From Yoonia sp. (GTDB lineage Bacteria > Pseudomonadota > Alphaproteobacteria > Rhodobacterales > Rhodobacteraceae), in the NCBI GenBank assembly GCA_029250945.1, contig JAQXEG010000022.1, positions 1 through 64,000 of the forward strand: 64,000 nt of DNA, read 5' to 3'. Below are positions 58,180 to 64,000 of this stretch, in pieces; position 1 is the first letter of the stretch; each line of letters opens with the position of its first letter. The position numbers were made by a program, and so were the translations under genes. A model generated the notes under the pieces. The model was not told where the DNA came from, did no database searches, and saw nothing but the letters and a program-made list of their open reading frames with translations.

Positions 58180-58682
58180 TGATCACCCTTGCGTATGTGC
58201 AAACAATGGCTGCTTATAATGCATGGCAGAACAAGGGTCTAATCGCCCAAGTTCATGCCATCGATGAGGCTTATTTGCTTGCCGACCACGGGGCTTTTTT
58301 CGGGTCTATCTTTGGCACCATCAATCACTTGCTTTGGGGTGATCTGCTATGGATGGCCCGTTTCGACGGCGGGGCGGCGCAAAGCCCTGTTATCGCTGAC
58401 AGCGCAACATTCACGGCGGATGCAGCTGCGTGGGCAACGGTGCGGGCGGAAGCCGATCAGCGGATCACAGGCTGGGCCGCAAGCATAACTGACACTGATC
58501 TTGCAGGGGACATCGCATGGTTCTCAGGATCGCTGAACGCTGATGTGTCCCGCCCGAAATGGGAATGCATCACGCATTTCTTTAATCACCAAACCCATCA
58601 TCGCGGGCAGGTCCATGCGATGTTGACAGCGGCGGGCGCAAAACCCGGAGCCACTGACCTTGTTTTCATGCCTAAGGACTAG
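58179..58682 (+). CDS. DinB-family protein
   Basis: 167-residue four-helix bundle of the DinB/YfiT superfamily. The metal-ligand triad is visible as NHLLWGDLLW and FNHQTHHRGQVHAML. Members include thiol-dependent transferases (mycothiol, bacillithiol or glutathione) and many of unknown role. It is tied to DUF1326 by a 1-base overlap and to dmdA by a 3-base gap, so co-translation with the DMSP demethylase is likely. Confidence 0.88.
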   Translation: MITLAYVQTMAAYNAWQNKGLIAQVHAIDEAYLLADHGAFFGSIFGTINHLLWGDLLWMARFDGGAAQSPVIADSATFTADAAAWATVRAEADQRITGWAASITDTDLAGDIAWFSGSLNADVSRPKWECITHFFNHQTHHRGQVHAMLTAAGAKPGATDLVFMPKD

Positions 58683-58685
58683 CAA

Positions 58686-59786
58686 ATGGCTTTGATCTCA
58701 CAATCCCGGCGGCTGCGCCGCACCCCGTTTTCTGATGGCGTCGAAGCCGCCGGCGTAAAAGGATATACCGTCTATAACCGCATGTTGTTGCCAACCGTTT
58801 TTCGGTCTGTGGTTGAGGATTATCACCACCTCAAGAACGCAGTGCAGGTTTGGGACGTCGCCGTTGAACGGCAGGTTGAACTGCGCGGCCCCGATGCGTC
58901 GCGACTGATGCAGATGCTGACGCCGCGGGATTTGCGGTCAATGCAGTTGGGCCAGTGCTATTACGTCCCAATCGTGGACGAGACAGGCGGCATGATCAAC
59001 GATCCCGTTGCGCTAAAACTGGCCGAGGATCGCTGGTGGATTTCGATTGCTGACAGTGATTTGCTGTTGTGGGTCAAAGGGTTGGCCTATGGCTACCGGC
59101 TTGACGTGCTGGTGGATGAACCTGATGTGTCGCCACTTGCGGTCCAGGGGCCCAAGGCTGATGATCTAATGGCCGCGGTATTTGGCGATGCGGTGCGCAA
59201 CATCAAATTCTTTCGCTTTGGCTGGTTTGATTTCCAAGGGACCAGCATGGCGATTGCACGTTCCGGCTATTCCAAACAGGGCGGGTTCGAGATTTACGTC
59301 GACGGGTTCGACAACGGCATGCCGCTGTGGAACGCGCTGATGGAAGCGGGCAAAGACATGGACGTCTTTGCTGGCTGTCCCAACCTGATTGAGCGGATTG
59401 AGGGTGGTTTGCTATCCTACGGCAACGACATGACGCGCAACAACACCCCGCATGAGGCGGGCCTGGGCAAGTTCTGTTCAACCCAAACCGCAATTGGCTG
59501 TGTGGGCCGTGATGCGCTATTGCGTGTCGCCAAAGAGGGGCCAACCCAACAAATCCGCCCCATTTCGATTGATGGTGATATTCCGGCCTGTGATCGTGTT
59601 TGGCCGCTGATGGCGGGCAAGAAAAAGGTGGGACAGGTGACCTCTGCGGCGGCATCGCCCGATTTTGACACCGGCGTTGCGATTGGCATGGTTAAAATGA
59701 CCCATTGGGATGAAGGCACCGCGCTGACCGTCCACACCCCAGACGGCGTGCGCGAGGCGACCGTCATCGAAAAATTCTGGATCTAA
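58686..59786 (+). CDS. dmdA: Dimethylsulfoniopropionate demethylase
   Basis: THF-dependent enzyme that demethylates DMSP to methylmercaptopropionate plus 5-methyl-THF. It has 366 residues of the GcvT fold. It follows the DmdA pattern rather than GcvT: SRRLRRTPFSDGVEAAGVKGYTVYN, VQVWDVAVERQVEL, CYYVPIVDETGGMINDPV, SPLAVQGPKADDLMA, ARSGYSKQGGFEIYV and LIERIEGGLLSYGNDMTR. It is followed by acuI after 62 bases, the arrangement known from Ruegeria. Its product enters the MetF-like/split methionine synthase pathway encoded elsewhere in the window. Confidence 0.94.
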   Translation: MALISQSRRLRRTPFSDGVEAAGVKGYTVYNRMLLPTVFRSVVEDYHHLKNAVQVWDVAVERQVELRGPDASRLMQMLTPRDLRSMQLGQCYYVPIVDETGGMINDPVALKLAEDRWWISIADSDLLLWVKGLAYGYRLDVLVDEPDVSPLAVQGPKADDLMAAVFGDAVRNIKFFRFGWFDFQGTSMAIARSGYSKQGGFEIYVDGFDNGMPLWNALMEAGKDMDVFAGCPNLIERIEGGLLSYGNDMTRNNTPHEAGLGKFCSTQTAIGCVGRDALLRVAKEGPTQQIRPISIDGDIPACDRVWPLMAGKKKVGQVTSAAASPDFDTGVAIGMVKMTHWDEGTALTVHTPDGVREATVIEKFWI

Positions 59787-59848
59787 ATGCTGCTGCCCGT
59801 GTCGGACCCTCCGGCTGGGAAATTTGAAAACCAAAGAGGAGAGCCCCG

Positions 59849-60832
59849 ATGTTTAAGGCGCTTGTTGTTGAGAAAAACGAAGAAGGCAAAACATCCGCCG
59901 CTGTGCAGGATATGTCGATTGACCAGCTGCCCGAGGGTGAGGTCACGGTTGCGGTTGAGTATTCGACAGTAAACTACAAGGACGGCCTATGCATCGGAAC
60001 TGGTGGCGGTCTTGTCCGCAACTACCCGCATATCCCGGGCATTGATTTCGCGGGCGTCGTCGAGAAATCGTCTGATGATCGTTACAAAGCTGGCGACAAG
60101 GTTGTGCTGACCGGTTGGCGCGTGGGCGAGGCCCATTGGGGCGGTTATTCCCAAAAGGCGCGGGTCAAGGCCGATTGGCTGGTGCCACTGCCCGATGGGA
60201 TCGACGCACGTCAGGCGATGGCCGTCGGCACCGCTGGTTTCACCGCGATGCTGGCCGTCATGGCGCTTGAGGATCACGGCATTAAGGATGGTCCCGTGCT
60301 GGTAACGGGTGCCGCGGGCGGTGTGGGGTCAGTTGCGACGGCGATTCTTGCCAATCTGGGGCACGAGGTTGCCGCGGTCACGGGTCGCCCTGAAACTTCT
60401 GACTATCTAAAGTCACTTGGCGCCAAACAGATCGTGGCCCGCGAAGAGATTAACGAAACCACAAAACGCCCGCTAGAGGCCGAGGCGTGGGGCGGTTGCG
60501 TGGACGCCGTTGGCGGCGACATGCTGGCGCGTGTGTTGGGCCAGATGAAATACGGCGCATCCGTTTCTGCGGTGGGTTTGGCCGGTGGGGCTGGCCTGCC
60601 TACAACGGTTATTCCGTTCCTGCTGCGCGGTGTGAACCTGCTGGGGATCGACAGCGTGATGCAGCCCTATGACAACCGCATGCGCGCATGGCAGCGCATC
60701 GCGAAAGACCTGCCAATGGAGAAGCTGGAAGCCATGGTGCAACCGGCCACTTTGTCGGATTTGCCACAGCTTGGGCGCGACATCCTTAAGGGGCAGGTCA
60801 AGGGCCGTGTCGTCGTGGATGTGAACGCATAA
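59849..60832 (+). CDS. acuI: Acryloyl-CoA reductase (NADPH)
   Basis: 327-residue zinc-free medium-chain dehydrogenase/reductase that reduces acryloyl-CoA to propionyl-CoA and protects against acrylate formed from DMSP. Blocks are MFKALVVEKNEEGKTSAAVQ, EYSTVNYKDGLCIGTGGGLVRNYPHIPGIDFAG, and the NADPH loop VLVTGAAGGVGSVATAILANLGHEV. AGAGGAG lies before the start. Downstream of dmdA and ended by its own terminator. Confidence 0.96.
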   Translation: MFKALVVEKNEEGKTSAAVQDMSIDQLPEGEVTVAVEYSTVNYKDGLCIGTGGGLVRNYPHIPGIDFAGVVEKSSDDRYKAGDKVVLTGWRVGEAHWGGYSQKARVKADWLVPLPDGIDARQAMAVGTAGFTAMLAVMALEDHGIKDGPVLVTGAAGGVGSVATAILANLGHEVAAVTGRPETSDYLKSLGAKQIVAREEINETTKRPLEAEAWGGCVDAVGGDMLARVLGQMKYGASVSAVGLAGGAGLPTTVIPFLLRGVNLLGIDSVMQPYDNRMRAWQRIAKDLPMEKLEAMVQPATLSDLPQLGRDILKGQVKGRVVVDVNA

Positions 60833-60858
60833 AATCCCACATATTGTAAAAATTGATC

Positions 60859-60885
60859 AAGGCGCGGGTAAATCTCGCGCCTTTT
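60859..60885 (+). terminator. acuI terminator
   Basis: GGCGCG/CGCGCC stem with a 9-base loop and a TTTTCTG tail, 27 bases after the acuI stop. Confidence 0.75.
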
Positions 60886-61016
60886 CTGTGTTTACACGTC
60901 AACGGATTGCCGGGCTTTGGGTCGCTTTTGGATATATTAGGTGTCGTAACAGTCTTGTGATTGCGCGGACGTGGCGTAGAGACGCAGGATATCAAGCCAA
61001 ATGAGGGGACAATTTC

Positions 61017-62639
61017 ATGGGGATACAACCACCATTAACGGATTTGGACATCCCAACCGCGAACAGCGGTTTTTACGAGGGGTTTTCAAAATTCGTGGCC
61101 ATCGGCTCAAAACTGAGCATCGGTGCGCTTATTCTCTGGGCTATCGCATTTCCTGATGCGGCAGGTTCAATTCTGCAATCCATCCGTGGCACAATCGATG
61201 CCAACACCGGCGGCTGGTACCTGTACGTCATGGCGTTCTATATCGTTGTCTGCTTGGCGCTGGCGCTGATCCCATCCACCGGTAAAATCCGTTTGGGCGG
61301 GGCTGACAGCAAGCCGGAATTCTCCAGCTTCTCTTGGTTTTCGATGATGTTCGGTGCCGGTATCGGTATCGGCATGTTGACCTATGCAACAGGCGAGCCG
61401 ATCTTTCACTTTGGCACAAACCCAGACGTGATTATGGGCGAAACAACTGCATCAAGCGCCGACAACGTCGCCGCCGCGATGAAGTGGTCGTTCCTGCACT
61501 GGGGTTTCTCTGCTTGTGGTTGCTATGCAATTGTTGGTCTTGCGCTGGCGTTCTTTAGCTATTCACGCGGTCTGCCGTTGACGATCCGGTCGGGTCTGAC
61601 ACCACTGCTTGGCAAATCCTTGGAAGGTCCGTTGGGCCACGTCATCGACATCGTATCCGTCATTGCGACCATCTTGGGCGTTTCCGTGACATTGGGCTAC
61701 GGCGTATCCCAGTTCGCAGCGGGTCTGTACAACATCACAGGCATGGAATGGCTGATGAATGACGGCAACCCAACAGTTGTTGCGATGATTGTTTGCCTCG
61801 TGATCGTTATGATCCTGTCCACAATGTCCGCGCTGTCGGGTGTTGGTAAAGGCATCAAATGGCTGTCCAACATCAACATGGGCCTGTCGTTCTTTATCCT
61901 CGCGTTCTTCCTGATCTTTGGCTCGACGATATTCGCGCTGACATCTTTGGCGCAGGGCATCTGGGACTATCTGGTGAACCTGCCATCCATGGCGCTGACC
62001 GTCTATAAGGGCGACGGCGTTGAAGATAGCGTCGCGACACAGCTTGCCGGTTGGCAGGGTGGTTGGACCATCTTCTATTGGGCTTGGTGGATTGCGTTTG
62101 CACCATTCGTTGGTCTGTTCCTTGCACGTATTTCCAAGGGTCGCACGATCCGCGAATACGTCTTGGGCGCAATGATCGTGCCATCCCTGATGTGTTTCGT
62201 CTGGTTCGCCTTTGCTGGTGGCACCGCGATTGACCTGACACTGAATGGCAGCGCTGGTGATGCGATCACGGGTGCGGGTCTGTCCAGCCAGTTGTTCGCA
62301 ATGATCAACTTCATGCTGTCGCCTGCGCTGGCCACATTGATGTCTTGCGTCATTGTTGTGCTGTTGCTGACCTACCTTGTGACATCCGCTGACTCGGCTG
62401 TTTTGATCATCAACACAATCGCAGCCGCCGGTGACGAAAGCCCCAAGGGCCGCATTCACATCATCACATGGGGTGTTATCCTTACGCTGGTGATTGGCGG
62501 TCTGCTGCTTGCAGGTGGGCTGGGTGCGATCAACACGGCAATGATCATCGGCGCATTGCCATTCTCGGCCGTTATGGCCCTGATGGGTGTGTCGCTGCTC
62601 AAGGCGCTGTGGAACGACACACGTCGCGCTAAGCAGTAA
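61017..62639 (+). CDS. BCCT-family betaine/DMSP-type transporter
   Basis: 540 residues with 12 predicted transmembrane helices. The BCCT signature is in FYWAWWIAFAPFVGLFLARISKGRTIREYV, and the glycine-rich TM3 stretch is MMFGAGIGIGMLTYATGEP. BCCT carriers import glycine betaine, choline, carnitine or DMSP by ion or proton coupling. Its place right after dmdA-acuI makes DMSP a good candidate. It has its own promoter space (184 bases) and a terminator, so it is a separate unit. Substrate is inferred. Confidence 0.92.
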   Translation: MGIQPPLTDLDIPTANSGFYEGFSKFVAIGSKLSIGALILWAIAFPDAAGSILQSIRGTIDANTGGWYLYVMAFYIVVCLALALIPSTGKIRLGGADSKPEFSSFSWFSMMFGAGIGIGMLTYATGEPIFHFGTNPDVIMGETTASSADNVAAAMKWSFLHWGFSACGCYAIVGLALAFFSYSRGLPLTIRSGLTPLLGKSLEGPLGHVIDIVSVIATILGVSVTLGYGVSQFAAGLYNITGMEWLMNDGNPTVVAMIVCLVIVMILSTMSALSGVGKGIKWLSNINMGLSFFILAFFLIFGSTIFALTSLAQGIWDYLVNLPSMALTVYKGDGVEDSVATQLAGWQGGWTIFYWAWWIAFAPFVGLFLARISKGRTIREYVLGAMIVPSLMCFVWFAFAGGTAIDLTLNGSAGDAITGAGLSSQLFAMINFMLSPALATLMSCVIVVLLLTYLVTSADSAVLIINTIAAAGDESPKGRIHIITWGVILTLVIGGLLLAGGLGAINTAMIIGALPFSAVMALMGVSLLKALWNDTRRAKQ

Positions 62640-62661
62640 TCACTGCAAAAAGCGAAAAACA

Positions 62662-62697
62662 AAGGCTCCGGTGCTTGCGCATCGGGGTCTTTTTTTG
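62662..62697 (+). terminator. BCCT gene terminator
   Basis: Imperfect stem of GGCTCCGGTGC with GCATCGGGGTC (two G-T type mismatches) around TTGC, followed by seven T. Confidence 0.75.
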
Positions 62698-62709
62698 TCT
62701 GCTACCCAA

Positions 62710-63927
62710 ATGACTATGGATATTGCATGGGTGCGGTCCCAATTCCCCGCGTTTGAGGTACCGTCGCTGGACGGGCAGGCTTTTTTCGAAAACGCAGGCG
62801 GGTCTTATACCTGTCGGCAGGTCGTGGACCGGCAGCATCGGTTCTATACCGAACGCAAGGTACAACCCTATGCCCCCTATGACGCGTCCCGCAAAGGCGG
62901 CGAGGAAATGGACGAGGCGCGTAGTCGTTTGGCCGCGATGTTGGGCGTCGCAACCCATGAATTGTCGTTTGGCCCATCCACGACGCAGAACACTTATGTG
63001 CTATCCCAAGCCGTGCGTCGCTGGCTCAAACCCGGTGAAGCAATCGTCGTGACCAATCAGGATCACGAGGCGAATTCAGGCCCGTGGCGCCGTCTGGCCG
63101 AAGAAGGCGTTGAGGTGCGCGAATGGCAGATTGATCCCGAAACAGGCCTGCTTGATCCCAGTGACCTGGAAAACCTGCTGGATGAGAATGTCCGTCTACT
63201 GGTTTTTCCACATTGCTCGAACGTTGTTGGCGCGATCAATGATGTGGCCGAGATTACAAGTGTGGCCCATGCTGCGGGTGCGCGCGTGGTCGTGGATGGT
63301 GTCAGCTATGCGCCGCACGGGTTCCTCGATGTGGGCGCGTTGGGCTGTGACGTGTATTTGTTCAGCGCGTATAAAACCTATGGGCCGCATCAAGGCCTTA
63401 TGGTGATCCGTGAAGATTTCGGTTTCGACCTTCCCAATCAAGGTCATCATTTCAACGGCGATACGCTATATTATCGGTTCACGCCCGCAGGTCCCGATCA
63501 CGCGCAGGTCGCCGCTTGTGCAGGAATGGCCGACTATATGGAAGATTTCGCGGCCCATCATGGTGGCGGCCCGGGCGCAGATGCGGCCAGACTGGCGCAT
63601 GATGTGATGCGCGATCATGAGATCGCACTGCTCCAACCATTGTTGGACTATGTTGCGGCGAAAAATTCTGTGCGGTTGATCGGACCAGCGGATGCGGCGT
63701 TACGCGCGCCGACCGTGGCCATGGCCCTGAAAGGTTCAGCCGAGGACGCCGCTGCCACGCTGGCACCCCACGGCATCATGGCCGGTGGTGGTGATTTCTA
63801 TGCAGGCCGCCCGCTGGGTGCGATGGGTGTGGATTTGGACGCAGGTGTATTGCGGGTTAGCTTTGTGCATTACACCCAAGAGCAAGAGGTTGCGAAGTTG
63901 ATCGCAGCACTTGATCAGGTGCTTTAG
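62710..63927 (+). CDS. PLP-dependent aminotransferase class V-fold protein (cysteine desulfurase-like)
   Basis: 405 residues. Cofactor blocks are FENAGGSYTCRQVVDR, LSFGPSTTQNTYVLSQAV, VTNQDHEANSGPW, VDGVSYAPHGFLDV and the PLP lysine in VYLFSAYKTYGPHQG. This is the NifS/Csd-like group of unknown substrate (COG0520), distinct from IscS/SufS. The start lies only 12 bases after the terminator T tract without a clear ribosome site; ATG 62716 is an alternative. In the DMSP context it could act on a sulfur amino acid, but that is a guess. Confidence 0.83.
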   Translation: MTMDIAWVRSQFPAFEVPSLDGQAFFENAGGSYTCRQVVDRQHRFYTERKVQPYAPYDASRKGGEEMDEARSRLAAMLGVATHELSFGPSTTQNTYVLSQAVRRWLKPGEAIVVTNQDHEANSGPWRRLAEEGVEVREWQIDPETGLLDPSDLENLLDENVRLLVFPHCSNVVGAINDVAEITSVAHAAGARVVVDGVSYAPHGFLDVGALGCDVYLFSAYKTYGPHQGLMVIREDFGFDLPNQGHHFNGDTLYYRFTPAGPDHAQVAACAGMADYMEDFAAHHGGGPGADAARLAHDVMRDHEIALLQPLLDYVAAKNSVRLIGPADAALRAPTVAMALKGSAEDAAATLAPHGIMAGGGDFYAGRPLGAMGVDLDAGVLRVSFVHYTQEQEVAKLIAALDQVL

Positions 63928-63937
63928 ATTGAAAGCG

Positions 63938-63976
63938 CCGGGGCCTGCCGCGGACCCCGGAGTATTTTGAAAAAAG
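63938..63976. repeat. GC hairpin plus CCCCGGAGTATTTT element, copy 2
   Basis: CCGGGG/CCCCGG hairpin followed by AGTATTTTGAAAAAA just after the aminotransferase stop. It has the same organisation as 22848-22905 and probably works as a gene-end terminator. The last 24 bases of the window hold nothing recognisable. Confidence 0.5.
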
Positions 63977-64000
63977 CGAGTGCTTAGCTGGTTTGGAGGC

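Noticed and set aside
61563-62459. 298-codon minus-strand frame antisense to the BCCT transporter
   Set aside because: It overlaps a full-length 12-helix transporter and has an implausible Gln/His/Arg-rich composition.

Overview
The window comes from an alphaproteobacterium of the order Rhodobacterales, most likely the Roseobacter group. The evidence is a DMSP demethylase (dmdA) beside acuI, a two-piece permuted tmRNA with an ANDN-type tag, a GTTC-N7-GTTC class SOS box before recA, CckA/CtrA elements, a DUF1476 ATPase-inhibitor protein, and a methionine synthase that appears to be split into separate polypeptides. No insertion sequence, CRISPR array, rRNA operon or phage module was seen.

Layout. 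1-4.6 kb: 3' part of guaB, rsmB and a decayed cckA preceded by a CtrA-type box. 4.6-9.6 kb: glucoside locus (glk, GH1 beta-glucosidase, aglR) whose divergent ABC importer has been reduced to an aglE'-'aglK fusion scar. 9.6-12 kb: pterin-binding methyltransferase, MetF-like reductase and a PF13769-type protein. 12-18.5 kb: ppx/gppA, rlmE, the glpR-glpD-glpK glycerol locus and a sulfotransferase with an early stop. 18.6-26.7 kb: recA, alaS, DUF1330, typA, an SMR transporter, icd and a CAT-anticodon tRNA. 27-31 kb: purMN, rnd, a lipoprotein and sufE. 31-34.8 kb: DUF1638, a 47-residue membrane protein, a corrinoid protein, a radical SAM protein and a betaine/homocysteine methyltransferase-like protein. 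34.8-45 kb: an MprF-like protein, DUF1476, purCSQ, dctBD and rne. 45-49 kb: a TusA-like protein, ccdA, a nonsense-interrupted hydrolase, a cytochrome P450 and a second CtrA-type box. 49-54.3 kb: fumC-DUF4169-RHH, sspB, chrA-chrB', a broken DUF1194 gene and ssrA. 54.3-64 kb: DUF4345, an orphan solute-binding protein, a FadR-type regulator, the operon DUF2182-DUF1326-DinB-dmdA followed by acuI, a BCCT transporter and a class V aminotransferase-fold enzyme.

How the genes work together. One-carbon metabolism links distant parts of the window. DmdA moves a methyl group from DMSP to tetrahydrofolate. The MetF-like protein connects 5-methyl-THF with 5,10-methylene-THF. The separate pterin, corrinoid and homocysteine proteins look like the parts of a split methionine synthase. 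AcuI removes toxic acryloyl-CoA, and the BCCT carrier is a candidate DMSP or betaine importer. tmRNA and SspB belong to the same pathway, ribosome rescue and ClpXP delivery, and lie about 2.5 kb apart.

The most striking general feature is gene decay: cckA, aglE, aglK, a sulfotransferase, an alpha/beta hydrolase and a DUF1194 gene all carry in-frame stops and/or frameshifts, while their neighbours are intact. The most promising uncharacterised system is the translationally tight DUF2182-DUF1326-DinB module ahead of dmdA, controlled from a divergent promoter with a perfect FadR/GntR-type inverted repeat.
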